Counted from the first letter of the stretch, positions 33,559 to 47,228 are shown. The stretch is DNA of 64,000 bases from Vitellaria paradoxa (GCA_019916065.1 CM034234.1:14118520-14182519), one strand, 5' to 3'. The notes: a model not told the origin generated them from the letters alone. Program-made: numbers and translations.

Positions 33559-36500
33559 ATGCCGCCACCGAAGGCTTCTCGCGGATTCTTCTTCTTCGGC
33601 GGCGGAGGCAGCGGCGATTCCCCCGGGAAAGTCAACAGTCGCGGTGGTTCCGAGGCGGTCCTCCCGGTGCTGAAGCTGCATACGGATAGAGATGTGTACA
33701 GGCCCGGCGATCCAGTGGTCGTCACTATTGAGATTTGTAACAATTCAGCGAGTTCACGTGTTGGCGTGACTCAAGGCGGCAATGCGACTACTGCTAGCAA
33801 TAGTAGCGCCGAGTATTCGTTTTTGATCAAAAGGCTTACCTTCGAAATGAAAGGAATCGAGAAGTTGGACGCCCAGTGGTTCACTACGCAGAAGCCTTCG
33901 CCAGATGCGAAGCAAAGGCGAGGTTAGTTTTGAAAGAATTTTGCCTCTAGTTTAAGTTCTATCTTCGTTTTGAATTAAATTTCCCTTTTTTTTTTGGGTG
34001 TCTTGTTGCTTGATCCATGATTGTTCCATCAGCCTGAGGATATGTCTATACAAGTATATATGCACGCACGCCTTCACACATATACATATATCGCATTCTG
34101 TTTTTTTCATAATTCCACTAGCAGTTGCATGTGAGATCCTGCCATGCACATATTTGTAATAATTTCCAGAAGAAAGACTTTTCAAAAAAATAATAATAAT
34201 AATAATAATAAATAAATAAAATAAAATAAAATAAAAATTACAATAATAAACATGGGTATTCAATTTTGGAGAATTTGTGTATGAGTGTATCTATTTATAT
34301 ATTGAAACCAATTCAACCAATATTCTTCAGTATATGAAGATGACTGTTTGAGAATAGGAATTGAACTTTTAGGCCAGCATATTCTTTTTGTTTTTCCCAA
34401 ATTTGAAGCATTGTTATTTTTATATGCTACTGCAGCTAGTCATATACTTTTCCATCCTTTCAGACATGCATTTGTATATCATCCATGTCACTAAGCTTTA
34501 CTGACATGACAAAATGACAACGTGCCAAAAAATTCAAGGTGATAAGCAAAAACTAGAACTAAAGAAATAATAATTCAGTATATGAATCCCTTAATTTTTC
34601 ATTTTTTGTTTACTAGTTATTAATTGTTTATGATAAAATCATTTTCAGGCGAGTATGTATTTATGGACTGCTCAGCAGCATCTGTAGTTTCAAGTCAAAT
34701 TGTTTCATCTGGGGCTGCTAAAACATGTAAGTATGTTCCCAATTATTACATTCTGTCTCTGTTTTCTCCTGTGCTTATTTTACAAAATGAAGGGGTGAAC
34801 CAGAGAGTTACGACTTTGATCATTCAAGGAGGTACCTGAGATTCCTGATTGGCCAGAAGATTGACGAAGCGTGAGTGTGTTGGGTCATGGGTCAAATTGT
34901 GCTTTGGAGGTCGAAGCTGTGATGGATAAGGATCAGTCTAACCTTTTTGCTAGACATGCGGTGTGTCACATTAGGGTTAGGATTGAGGCAGTGCCGGAGG
35001 CCAAGGTTCTACAATCGTGGGGTGGTGAAGATTTGGAAACTTATAATGGGTTTGGAGGTTAAAGATCTTAACAGTTCGTCGTATCTATTCATCTTGCAAT
35101 CGGTGAGGGAGGTTGAGAGGATTTTGCAAGGGCAATGTTGGTTTGGCGACTTACCATTCCATGGGGGTAAATGGGCTCCTGATAGTGGTTGCTATCTTTT
35201 GGTGGTGAAGCCTGAGGAAGTATAGACTCAAGCGATGGGCTTTCTGGTGCATTTGTGGTCTGAGGAGGTGTTCAAAGCTATTGGAGAGAGATGTGGAGGT
35301 TTATTATGCATTGATAGAGCAACATCACTTAAACAACACCTTTGATGGGCCCATATTTGTGTGCAAGGTCCAGGGCTGCAAAGTCCAGCATTGGTGTGTA
35401 GGGGGGCGGGGAGCTCAAGTTTTTTGGTACCGATTTGGGCTGAGGTAGGCCCTCGAGTCGTTGACTAGTGCTAGGTGAGCAAAGCAGTTCCTCATAGGGC
35501 TGAATCAACCCAATCGAAGATGGCATGTAGCTTGTGCAATTGGACGAAGTGCGTGAGCTCGGGGGATTGTTCTATACAGGTAAAGATGCATGGCAATTTC
35601 AGATTTCAGTTTGAACAGGTGGGGGTAACTGGAACTAGTCTTAGCAAGCCACGTGGCAGACCAGAATCTCCTAGGGGGGCTTAACTGAGTGGGTTTAGGG
35701 GTGGCCAGTGGAGGGTGGCTTAAATCAAGTTAGGCCAAAACAAGTGGGATCTAAAATTTATAATTTGAGAGGTGGGATCTGAGAGGTCATTTAGAGGCTA
35801 TGGGTCCAATTGGATAAGACCTTGTAATGGCCTTTTAGATGAGAAAAAAAAATGGCTAGCTAACGAGGCCTTTGGGCTTGTTAGGGTCAGAACAAGTGGG
35901 AGTAAGCCTAAATTTGTTGGGTTGCCCAGCAGTGACGGATTGAAATTCTCAAATTTGCCCCGAAAACAACATGGCCCTATAGCTTCAAAACTTATTCAAT
36001 TCTTTAATGCAGAATGAATGTGAAGATGGAAAGTCCATTGAGCATCAAGGCGTAGAGGAACATCTTTTGGAGGATGGTGGATCTCAGTTGAATGAACTGA
36101 TTGAATGGAATGAAGCAAGTGACACTTATCTAGGTGTGAGGAATCCATCCTTGTCCCATTTACCCTATTCTTTGTTTTCCTCCTTGTTTTCAGAATATCT
36201 AGAGGGGACTGTGGGGGGCTAGGTTTCTTATGGGGATATGAGGGAGGATTTTTATGAAGTTAGTGATGCAGAGAAGGTGAGGTGCAAGAGATATATGAAT
36301 GGGGGTGTAGAAGGAATGGAGAAGGATAGTGGTGGCATGAATTTGGCGGGCTGGAAGTTAATGGAAGAGGGTTCTGAGAGATTCAATACTATGGAGTTGA
36401 CTCCAGTTTTAGATCTGAATCTCGTTGCAGTTGTGGTTACTGAACCAGTTTTGGACCTGATTCCAATTGCGGCCACTCTCTGTTGTCTGCCTCTTGTTGT

Positions 36501-39500
36501 TCAGAAGGAGAGGGAGCACAATGCTCTTCTAATAGGCTACTATGGCTATGAAGAGGTTTAAGTCTGTACTTGGCTGCTTACCAGAGCCAAAGCTTTTAGG
36601 TGTGTGCTGGGAGTTTCTTGCGAGGGGTTCGAAGGTGAACTCAAGAGGTTGCTAACAAGGATTGAATCTAGTCAGGGTTTCATAATCTTAACCAAATAGT
36701 TTTCTTATTCTGCTCATAACCAAGTACTTGGCATCTCCCTTCAGAGGACAGATTGGAATGTGACAAGGCACTAGGAAACTTAAAAGCAATACTTGGCGTC
36801 TTAACCACTGCTCATAGCTCCCATGCTTAGGTGTTTGGTTTGATTATGGATCTAAAAATTGCTCCAGCTTATGTTTTCTCATACTTGCCACATTGTGTTT
36901 CACTTACTGTTTGACAGAGAGTCTTTTTTGCTGTGATGTGACCAATGTTTGCATTACTTCTAAGTTTCTTGTTCTCTTTGTGCAGATCTGGTACGAACTG
37001 AACTTCCAAGCATTATACCACCATCATTCAAGGGTGCTACCATTCGTTATTTGTATTATGTTAGATGTACATTATCTGGACAATATTTGATACTAGAGAA
37101 TGGACTTCCTTGTGCTTCAGGTAGAGATCTTGCTGAACAGGTTAGTTTCCTTGTATTTCCTAATTGCTCTTGTAATCCTGCTAGTTGTAAGATATATTTT
37201 ATATGTGGTAATGTAGATATTTAGGATGATTAAAATTGGTTTGTAACTATACACGTTATCTATTTTGTGTAAACTATACACGTTATCTATTTTGTGTAAA
37301 CTTTAGGGTTATAAATATAGACAACCAGACCACTCATTTGAGTGCCTAATTTTTCCCGAATTCTCTGTACTTATTTCTACACGTATCAGAGCGGAAGCTC
37401 CTAAATTCTTTTTCTCCAAATTAGGGTTCTTCTGTTTGTACCAAGAAACGCTAATTGCCTTAAGTTCATGTGTCTATATCAAGAACTAAAACTGGAATTG
37501 TCTCTCACCGACGTCATCATCAACTGGTCTCAATCACACTTGTGACCATCATTGTTGGCCCATTGACTTTGCGACCATGGATCATTGTCGCTTAATACAC
37601 AACAATTCCCGATTCTCAAGGAGTCACTATTGATCATCAATCATCGTCGTCACTTAGTACATAGCAGCCGCTGAGCAGTCACCATTGTCATCAACCCTCA
37701 CTACTAAGATCAGATCTCTCATCGTCGATCTTTGCTGCCTCAGTGGATCTCAACCTCTCATTGTCAAACCCTAGCGAGTGAGGCAACCTCATTCCGACAG
37801 TCATTGGCTTCCGGTGACCTCTGTTGATTTCTGATAACCTCTTTTCAATCCTCTGCCATCATCTGCAATTGTTTGTCCATGGAATCCAAAACAGATAATA
37901 CCTCTCAGTTGCCCTTGCTACCAAACTTGCACAAGTTCCTCAATTGACAACTTGGAAGTTAAAAGGGAATAGCTATGTTCCCTAGTCTATATCTGTGAAA
38001 TTCATATTGACTGGTTTTGGCAAAGAATATCATCTTATTTCCATAACACCTACTAAAGGTGAGAACTAGAAAACATGGAACCAGGATGATGCCCGTTTCT
38101 TTAGTGCATTGTGGAACTCAATGGAGCCTCATATTGCATAATGTGTACCCATCTCAACACTTGCAAGGAACTTTGGGATTATTGTAAACTCCTCTATTCT
38201 AGTGATCTTACTCGCATGTACAAAATCTGTTCATTTCAATTTCATAACTGCAACCTAAATCTTGTCCTCCTCCCCCAACTCTCCAAAATTCCCTTGGAAC
38301 ATTGAATATCCAACACATGTTTGAAGACAAGATAGATTTTTCTTCTTTTTTCTCATTTTAATATTAATTATTATTATTATTATTATTATTGGTATTATTT
38401 TAAAGTTCTATGAACTTTGTTTTCTAAGGAAAAAAAAATTATGAAGTTCAATTTATGCAGGAAGCCCGGATTCCATTGCAAATATGGGTCACTCAGAAAG
38501 CCAATGGCTTGTCAATTGAGGGAGGACAGAGTGATGGTGAGTTTTTTCTTTGGTCTTGCTTGCTTCAACTGGTAAATTGTTAACATCCAGCTAGGAACTT
38601 ACTTTTAAGTTTGGATGGGAATTTACAATGCAACACATGGATTTAGAACACTGTTTTTGCTTTCGAATTGTTATGAAACCAATGACGGCAATGAAATATA
38701 TTAGTTCATATACTCTTTACTTTTCCCAAGTCTTTCCTAGTCATGAGAAATCACGTAACGATATCCTTTTTTGCATGAGTTTAAATTAACTGATATGCTA
38801 GTTTCTTCAGCTTGGCCACTGGTTTTGCTCAAGGTTCATGGCAGGTCCTATGATTTCTCCAATTTTCCTCTGGAATTTATAAAATGCATGGAGAGGTTGA
38901 TGCCAGCCAAAACTGATAGCAAACTAATGTAAAACCTTGATGGTCTACAATTTGATTATTGCCATGGATCACATATTCATTAATTGCTCATGGATGAGGG
39001 TCCTGTGGGCCTTGCTACTAATTTGTTTTGGGTTTAGTTGGTATCTCCAAAGACTGTAAAAGACTTGTTTAAATCTTGATGGGACTTTAAGGCTGGATCT
39101 ACTAAGGGAAAAACTTGATGGACAACTCTTTTTTTGTTTATTTTGGCTGATTTTGAAGGAAAGGAATGATGCAACCTTTCAGGGAACTGAGTTGTATATT
39201 CATAAAGTGAATAGCATGTTTTGGCAAATAGTTGGTTGGTGGAGGGTGTAGAGCCAATTTTTTTTTAATATATATATATATATATATCCTTTGCAGAGAA
39301 TATGTGGTCGGTTTAGGTGATGGGTGAAGTTGATTTTTGTCTGGCATTTCCTTAATGCCTACTATGCCTTTCTAAAAAAATGGCTAGCTGTTCAATTGTT
39401 TTTATATTTTACTTTCTTTCTACTACATCATTGTGACGTTGACAAGATTTTGGCATTCTTGACTTGTTTTGTTAAACAAAATAGGTTGTAAATAATAGTT

Positions 39501-42500
39501 TGTTTTGGGCATCAATTCTCTATATTGTCCAAATAATATCACTCTGTGAAATTGTGAGCCTTTCCTTTGGGAAGTTATTCTTTTTACATTTGTGTGGTTT
39601 AAGTTTGCTTGTAATTCATGGATTATTTATTTTTCTTTTTTCATATACATTGAGAAAGGGTGGGTTGGAGCAGCAGCAAGGTTGTTCCATTGTGACCTTG
39701 GGATTAAGGATTGAACCCTGAAATCAGTCTCATTGCTTGCAGAGGGCAGGCTGTCTACATGTGACCCTTCTTAGATCCCGCAATACAGGAACCTTGTGCA
39801 TTAGGTTGTGTTTTCTATACACATTAAATGAGTAGTAATTTTTGGCAATGTTTACAGGAATTGTTCCCACTTCAACTGTTCTTTTGGATGTCTATTGGAA
39901 AGAGTTGGATGAAGACTCTGATTGGGTAAGCTGTTGACAATGCTATTAATTTTTGCGCTGTCGCTCTCTCTCTGTTATATATATGTATTTTTGGATGTGC
40001 ATAATATTTCTTTCTATTTGGGTACATGATTGGCCTGCCTAATAGTATATTTCACCAACCAAATTGTCTAGTAATATGAAAATTAGAGGATTGAAGAAGT
40101 TGATAATGTGTTGAAGGACCGGTATCTTCTTACAGGCTAGAGCTAATGAAGCATATGATGGAGTCGAGGAAGGCTATGAAAGCTCAAGGGATGAAATCTC
40201 ATCTGTTTCTTCTTATAACCCAACTAGGGAAAATATACACAGAGCCTTTGGAAGTTCACTGTCCTTGCAGTCATCTGTTGGAAGGTCTTCAAATCAAGAC
40301 GCTTCTTATCTCAAAGAACGCACTAGCATATCTTCATATATGCCACTTTCTCAGCTATCTGTGGCTGAGGTACTGTATGATTCTGGCGGGGGTGAGTCAT
40401 TATCAGAGCATAAGAATTCCATTTTTGTATTGTATCCGTTTTAATTTCACTTTAGAGATTGTTACTGTGATTGCATTTTCTCATATTAGGGCACTTGGAT
40501 GGTTTTCATTCCGGTTTATTTAGCATGCCACAAGGAATGATGAAACCTTGAATTGTTGTCCGTTTTGAATTATAAAAACTACCCATTTGAGTGATGGAAA
40601 TCTCTGTGAACAGATGTTTTGTCTACCCAGAAGTATTCAGCTATGGACTCTCCTAGTCAGCAGCTAAAACATTCAAAGTCTCTTTCCACGGAGGATGAGT
40701 TGAGAGTTCCATCTGTTCCCAGAACCATTGAACCAGTAGCATGTAAACCATTGTGCTATCCATTGCCTTCTAGTTTTGGTTTTTCATGAATTTTAACATT
40801 AATCGTAGAAAATTAATTTGCTGCAAGATTTCCTGCAGCAGAAAGCTTTATTCGAGGAAGATCTTACAACATCAAATTGGATGACAAAGTTCTGCTTAGA
40901 TTTTCACCAAAAAACTCTGACTCATCTTATTACTTCAGTGACATGGTAATAGCATTTCATTGCCCCTTCGTGCCTCATTTTCATTTCTTCATTTTATTAT
41001 TATTTTTTTTAATTGCTTTTAATAACAGATAGGTGGCACTCTCACTTTCTTTCATGAGGAAGGATCTAGGAGATGCCTCGAGGTAATTACATGTGTCAAA
41101 CAACAACAAAATCATTAACAGTCATCAAAGTACTGTTTATCATTATTTATGCCTTATTGCTTTGACTAGATTTTTTTCCTGCTTTCCAGCTTTCGATAAC
41201 CCTGGAAATGTCAGAGACCATAAGTCGTCATTTTGTCCACCCTTCTCGAAGGCATTCGCCAACAATTACTAAGGTATACTTTCTAATTCAAACCTTGATG
41301 CTTACCATGATTGTGAACGATTTCCTATAATCCTTAACATTATTTATTCTTATTTTGTTTTGAAATTAAACTAAGGTATACTATTGCTCTAGCTTTGTCC
41401 TTTTTATCATGTTATCTGTACTGAATGCTTCTTAAGCAAACTATTACTACAAAGTTTCAAAACTTTTACCAATCAGAGCACCCCACCATTCTTCCATCAC
41501 ACTTGGCACAGTCCTTGAAAATACCCAGTGCATATGGAGACACGACAAAACCAAGTTCCAAAGCTCCCTCATCATTGGACAGGGAACTGACAGATGAGAT
41601 ATAGACTCACCATTGCATTTACATTAATCACACCAATTGACTATTAATTATCATCCTTTTGCACAAATTGTCACAGGTGAAGATGTTCCCCTGGACCGCA
41701 CTCCACATAAAGAAGGCTATCTTAGTAGGAGCCCCATGTCCCTATTATTTAAACCACAAAAAATCCACTGCCTCTCCCCCTTAAAGACTAAGAAAGACAT
41801 AGTCACCTGACAGAAAAAGGCCCAACCTAGAAGCCTCCAACCATAACTTATCATCCCTCCTCCTTTCCCACTAAAAATTAAGACCGTATAACATTTGCAT
41901 TAATTCCATTAGTTTCCTAAATTCCCAATCGTTAATGTTTCTACGTAAAGTAATATGCCAAAATGGTGTGCCACTGCTCCCCAAATACTCCTCAGCAGTT
42001 GCCTCTTGATTCTCTACATGTGCAAATAAAAGTGGAAAGCAAACTTCAGCACATTTTTGGCAAACCAAAGATAGATAAAGCCATTGCTTCACAGTGCCAA
42101 ACTTCTGTCAATGCTTTCTTATCCAGACCATGGTATAAAGTCGCGTTCATCTTGGCCAAGATCTCAGCATCTCGTCTCAATATCGGGAGAAACTAAGACA
42201 AGATCTTGCAGCGCATTAACTCTACGAAATTTGGCCATGTCCCGTACCATATTGCACAATATATTGGAAGATGTCGAGCTATCAACCCAATTCACTACCA
42301 TATTGAGTGATATATCAGTAAGATATTGGGAAATAAGGAGACATCAACCCAATTTGTCATTTGACCTTTTTGAATCCTCTAATTAGCTAATCGTTACATA
42401 AAGCCTGATACCGCGACGCAGCGCTGCAAGCACATAAAAAATTAGGTGACCGAGATGTTTGCCATGACTGTGACTTTGAGCCATTATCCACACATAAGCT

Positions 42501-45480
42501 TTCATTCAAAAAACTGTGGTGCTGAGCATTTCAAACATTGAACTGGTACTTTATTTAGGTCAACACACATCTGAAGGATCTGGTTCAGCATTTATGGACG
42601 CACTGCACTTAAACCGACGAAGAACAAACAGGAGTAGTTATAGTTGGCATTTTCCACATTCCTGTAATAAGACATTCAACAGAATACAAGCATTCTATTC
42701 TCATTATTTGTTTTCATAAATAAGAAAAAAATAAAACAAGAATAGAAATACTTTAACAAAGTTTGTTAGCTGCCATATTGATTTTTTAAGCAAGGGGCAA
42801 TATTATGAATTAAGTGGAAGTTCCGATGCGTCAGTCAGTCGTGATGATGTTGAGAAATGGATCTCTGAGAAAGGTGTGACTAAGTGCAACAAATCACTAG
42901 ATGGAAATTTAGGAGTACAATTAAGTTAAATATTATATTGCTACCATTCTTTTATATGTGTTTGTAATTTTTTTTTAATTTTTTTATCCTTATGGTAAAC
43001 AATAATCTAATTAGTTCCATATTTATTGGGTTATGTAGGTTCAAAATGATCACCATGAGATCGTTGCAGATTTGGTGCAGACAAGTTTTCTCTTTTCCAT
43101 TCCCATGGATGGGCCTATGTCTTTTTCCACTCCCCACGTGTCTGTGCACTGGTCTCTTCGTTTTGAATTCTTCACCTCACCAAAGAATGTGGATTGGACT
43201 AGGTATGAAAATTTAGTGAGACAAATAAGGATACTAATTTGTTGCAAACATCCACATGTTTTGGACTATGATGCATATTGATAGTTTCTGTAGCATTGTT
43301 AATTTGTTAGCATTAGAGTATATATCTATTGCTGCTAGTTGTTGGTATTTTACTCTTAAGGAAAAAGTATCATTATTGTTGAGATCCTAGTTTTTCTTAG
43401 ATTTCTTTCATTTTTATTTTTTCCTTTTCCCTTCCATTCATGTGCTCAGTAATTGTTTTCTCTAACGAATGTTAATATTCCTCTGGGAAGAAGTTTATTA
43501 ACTAAGATATTTGTAGTCTTTGCCATTGGTTAATGCATATGAGTTTCCCATAACGACTATAAATAAAATGTGCATTGAAGGCAATTTTGGCCCTATATTT
43601 TCAATATTTTCCCGTGTTAGAGAATATGGTAAAGATACATAATTAGGGTTAATTTATTCTCTTTTCTAGTATAGGAGATTAGATTAGATTAAATTATGAT
43701 TATATTCCACATTTATACAAGATACTGTGAATATAAATATATGAGCTGAGATCCAAAGAGAATTAGGCAATTCCATTTATTCTCTGACTACATGGTATCG
43801 AAGCAAAGATCATATAATCTTCGTGTCTGATTTCTCTTGGGTTTTGTTCTCAAGAAACCCTAATTGTCTCGGTTCTTGTGTTTGTATCAAGAAACAAAAT
43901 TGGCATTGTTACTAGTCACCAAGGCCCTGCCCATTGTTCTAGTCATTGCCACCATCTTCATCAGTCCTCGTCAATCACAATCATCATGAATTGGCATTGG
44001 TTGGTAACATCTTCATCGTCAGCTGACTCCATCGTTGGCCCCATCTTCATCTTCATGGTAAGTCATTGCCTCTGTTCATTGTCATCATCATCCTTATTTG
44101 TCATCTATTCTCATCCTCACCAATCGAGTGACAAGCCACCGTCATCAACAGTCGAGCTACAAGCCCTACTAACATCCGGCATCAACAGGCATCAGTAGTT
44201 GACGAACCCCAAGCTTTAGTCACTAACCTTGTTGACAAGCCCTAGTCGCTGACTTCAGCGGCTTCTCTAGTCGAGAGCCTTCAGTTGTGACCCAATTGAA
44301 CCTAAGACGCTGAACTAGGGAAGGGGGGGGGGGACCCCAAAAAAAAGTGCATTTTCAAAATTGTTGATCACCTCCAGCCAATAGAGCTTTTGTGTGATAA
44401 TTAGGTTGCTGTCCATATTCCTTCAAATTCAGTGTTTCATGAAAAAACTAAGCATATTGAGGTGGATGACACTTTGTCAGAAAAAAGATCTTGCAAAACA
44501 CCATGAAGGCCAGCATGTCATTTGTAACATTTATGACAAACTTGGAAAATATGAAATATATGCTCCAATTTGAAGAGGAGTCTTAGAAAATATTGTAAAT
44601 ATTTATACACAATTAAAATTAATTTATTCTCTTTCCTAGTCTATCAGATTAGATTAGATTATGATTGTATTTCCATACTTGTAAATGATATCGTGAATAT
44701 AAATATATATGATGGGACCCAAAAAGAATCAAGCAATTCTATTCATTATCTGATTATTACATCCTGATTTTTGTGCAATGTTTTGAAATCCCAATTCATC
44801 CTCTTTCCTAGTATAGCCTATTAGATTAGATTATGATTCTATTTCCATACTTATACATGATATTGTGAATATAAATTTATGTGATGAAACCCACAAAGAA
44901 TGAAGCAATTCCGTTCATTCTCTAATTATTACATCCTGATTTTTGTGCAATGTTTTTGAAAAATTCTTTATCGTAACTGTGAACTGGGTTGGGGTCAGAA
45001 GATCAACCATCTCATTACCGCTTTCCTCTCACAAGTTCTTTATCTTGCGTGGTTGGGGAGTTTAAGCTCTCTCATGAATAAAACAATGTTGATATTGATC
45101 CTGATTGATAAAGTCAACTCATCCGAAAATAAAAAAAGGGAAATTGTTTATAGACCAGCATTAATTGGAACTTTTGTATGACTTGAAATAATGAGGTTTA
45201 AACTTTTTGAGTTTCGTTGAAATTTAAAAGTTTGTTTTGTAGTCGTAATATTTTTTGTTAGCACTCATTGAGTCATTGGAGCTGCTGTCGAGCGTACTGC
45301 TGATCAACTCTCTTCTTGAACTCTTTTGGTTTTTGTCATGCCAGATTTGAGCATCCTCTTCTGATAGAGGGAAGAGACAAGTGTGAGTGGGTACTTCCAA
45401 TTACTGTGCATGCACCTCCTCTGGGCGCTTCAGCAGTTCACAATCGAAACAGAGTCCTCAGAACCCCTGTGGGATCATAA
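33559..45480 (+). CDS. RGP1: RGP1 homologue (RIC1-RGP1 Rab6/Ypt6 exchange-factor subunit), complete
   Basis: Twelve exons join in frame: 33559-33922, 34649-34726, 36986-37140, 38461-38536, 39858-39925, 40136-40391, 40614-40742, 40839-40945, 41029-41082, 41190-41273, 43039-43202 and 45345-45480 (TAA). They total 1,671 bp, 556 residues. The N-terminus is Gly-rich (FFFFGGGGSGDS), then an arrestin-like start (VLKLHTDRDVYRPGDPVVVTIEI). Further blocks are IRYLYYVRCTLSGQYLI, RIPLQIWVTQKANG, a Ser-rich middle, GRSYNIKLDDKVLLRF, IGGTLTFFHEEG and VSVHWSLRFEFFTSP, with WVLPITVHAPP near the end. In yeast and animals RGP1 pairs with RIC1 to activate Ypt6/Rab6 in endosome-to-Golgi traffic; that role is inferred here. 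It is not the reversibly glycosylated polypeptide also called RGP1. No defects seen. Confidence 0.92.
34790..36700 (+). mobile_element. LINE ORF1-type fragment in RGP1 intron 2
   Basis: Broken frames read VREVERILQGQCWFGDLP (about 35095-35145), KWAPDSG, then LWSEEVFKAIGERCGG (about 35252-35300) and CIDRAT. This is the layout of the DUF4283-type N-terminal domain found in plant LINE ORF1 proteins. Further broken reading to about 36560 lacks recognisable reverse transcriptase blocks. It lies in the same direction as RGP1 and accounts for most of the 2.3-kb intron. Confidence 0.7.
37190..38300 (+). mobile_element. Copia remnant (LTR, primer site, gag) in RGP1 intron 3
   Basis: An LTR end (TTTCTACA at 37381) is followed by a worn initiator-Met primer site (TATCAGAGC, about 37384-37392). 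Further on, a gag-like broken frame reads WKLKGNSYVPWS (about 37955), FILTGFGKEYHL and DDARFFSALWNSMEPH (about 38088-38135). A 27-bp phrase in the LTR (around ATACACGTTATCTATTTTG) is duplicated at about 37245 and 37272. No 3' LTR found. Related to the element at 43615-44761. Confidence 0.8.
38356..38398. repeat. ATT microsatellite in RGP1 intron 3
   Basis: About ten ATT/TTA units shortly before exon 38461-38536. Confidence 0.85.
39269..39289. repeat. TA microsatellite in RGP1 intron 4
   Basis: About ten TA units in the 1.3-kb intron between exons 38461-38536 and 39858-39925; otherwise that intron shows nothing recognisable. Confidence 0.8.
41450..42250 (-). mobile_element. LINE 3' fragment, antisense in RGP1 intron 10
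   Basis: On the minus strand a frame reads FPLLFAHVENQEATAEE ... SSGTPFWHITLRRNINDWEF (about 42060-41900). Further on comes ELWNLVLSCLHMHWVF (about 41555-41510) and EEWWGALIG, the layout of the zinc-binding reverse-transcriptase tail of plant LINEs. Several stops interrupt it. Oriented against RGP1. Confidence 0.65.
43610..43614. repeat. Target duplication of small Copia element, left
   Basis: TCCCG, against TCCTG at 44762-44766; one C/T difference at a CpG. Confidence 0.7.
43615..44761 (+). mobile_element. Copia deletion derivative with both LTRs in RGP1 intron 11
   Basis: The 5' LTR is 43615-43792 (178 bp, TGTTAG...CTACA) and the 3' LTR 44581-44761 (181 bp, TCTTAG...TTACA). A primer site (TGGTATCGAAGC, 43793-43804) and a purine-rich tract (TTTGAAGAGGAG, to 44580) border the internal region. 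The 788-bp interior keeps a leader and the very end of pol (KHIEVDD about 44455, KLGKYEIYAPI about 44538-44570). So gag and most of pol were deleted. A 5-bp duplication with one mismatch flanks it. Confidence 0.88.
44767..44960 (+). repeat. Tandem duplicate of Copia 3' LTR end plus flank
   Basis: The last part of the 3' LTR together with the host flank ATCCTGATTTTTGTGCAATG is repeated (about 44600-44790 and 44797-44960). The second copy differs by scattered substitutions. This is a post-insertion duplication of about 175 bp. Confidence 0.8.
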
Positions 45481-46580
45481 ATAAAGGTAAGGTGAAAGTC
45501 TGAACCAAAATAAACAATATTATCTTTCTGAGCATTAAGTGATTGGATGTGAAGATTATGAAACAAATCTCTCTCTCTCTCTCACATGCACGCTACAGTG
45601 TTGGAAATTCAGAAGTTTTTAAAACCTAAGTGGTACGTCATTAGAAGACTCCCATACAGTTGGCAATCATTGTGCATTTATTTTTCTTCTTCGATGCATA
45701 AAACTATGCTCTGGTAGCCTTTGTATGGAGAATAATATTTCTGATTATGGCTACTGATAAGTGGACGAAGACCATTTTGAACCGTGATACGAAGTCACAA
45801 GATTGCATTGGCTGAGGATTTTGTTTTGGTTGCTTACTACAACAACAGCTGCAAGCTCCTAAAGCCGATTCACCATGGCAGGACCTTGGATTTATAGTCA
45901 GAAGCTAATTGGCAAGTCTTGGTTCTTACAAGAGATGACAACAGGGTCTGGATGCTATAACGTTATATTTTCGGTTCCTTTTATAAGTATAACCTTTTGT
46001 TCAATATGTTTTCTTTGATCAGCGGTGTGCCTTACTGATCCTACATTTATTTTTCAATTTCTTCAACATCAAAGTTGATTTAATGTTCAATATCCCCCCC
46101 CAAAAAAAAGGTTGGCTTGCTATTTTTACATTCTTGGAAACTTGCATCATCGAGATCGAATGTTTAATTTGTGGCAAGTCCTGTTTTATTCGGATTGCTA
46201 GCAATTCATTGAGTAATTACTTTTCTTGAACAACTATTTCCATCCCTTACATCCTTTTAGTACTGTACTGGTCGTAGATTTAAAATGTTGTAGGCCCCAC
46301 AAGCAAATTTTGCTGTCTGGAAATGACAAGGTACTTGGAATTTTGTTGCTATCTGTAAACCTGTTGTAATAGTTAGATGAAATCTCGGATCATTGCAGGG
46401 TTTTAAATGTGACAAATCCCGATTCCATATTATTGTACTTCTAAAATGACTGCTTATGTTGCCTACTTGAGTTTGAGCATTGCTGACTGAGATGTGAAGA
46501 TTAATCTTGCAGGCATATTTGTTATTTGGTTGTAAATTGTATTTGTTAGTTGTTTGTGTTAAGATGTTGGATTCTACGTT
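45481..46580 (+). other. RGP1 3' UTR and downstream DNA
   Basis: No further gene. A CT run lies at about 45570-45583. A polyadenylation site cannot be placed with confidence. Confidence 0.5.
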
Positions 46581-46589
46581 TGTTTACGC

Positions 46590-46750
46590 TAGGGGTAGTA
46601 ATGAGTCAAGTCTCGAGCTATTTATATTGAGCTTGAGCTTCATTCGAACTTTTATATAAACTTGAGTTTGGTTAAATAAAGAAGAATTTAAACTTGCAAA
46701 TAATTCGAATTAAATCAAAACGACAGCGTTCTAGTCTAAAATATTATTAA

Positions 46751-46824
<74 letters not shown>

Positions 46825-46996
46825 TTATAAAATTGGCTTATGAACTTTCGTGAGCTTTCTAAGTATGAGCTCTAGCTCAATTTGTGACTTCAGCTCAATT
46901 TTAAATAAGTCACAAATTGAGAATCAATTTGAACTAAATTTTTTTTTATTTGAGTGTAAACGGCTCATAAAAAGTTTCGGCTCGTTTTCACTTCTA
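46590..46996. mobile_element. hAT-like MITE, diverged copy
   Basis: It begins TAGGGGTAGTAATGAGTC and ends GGCTCGTTTTCACTTCTA, a weak inverted repeat. Its interior (e.g. ATATAAACTTGAGTTTGGTT, ACGACAGCGTTCTAGT) parallels the element at 47781-48162. An (AT)n run of about 65 bases (46756-46820) is embedded. No target duplication found. Confidence 0.6.
46756..46820. repeat. Long AT microsatellite
   Basis: About 32 uninterrupted AT units inside the 46590-46996 repeat. Confidence 0.95.
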
Positions 46997-47228
46997 AACT
47001 CTTCTAGTTTAGGCTCAATGATCTGATTATTTCTAGCATAGTACAAGGATGGACCCATGTTGGCTCTAACAAACTTGAAAATTGCATTTAAACACTTTAT
47101 TTTTCGCACGAGCAAAATAATTCGTTAGTATTTTACTTTCATTGTTGACCTAAATTGTGGTTTTTTTTAAAAAAAATTGTTTTTTTCAAATTTTATTATA
47201 TTATCATAATTATGCCAAAAAACTAATT

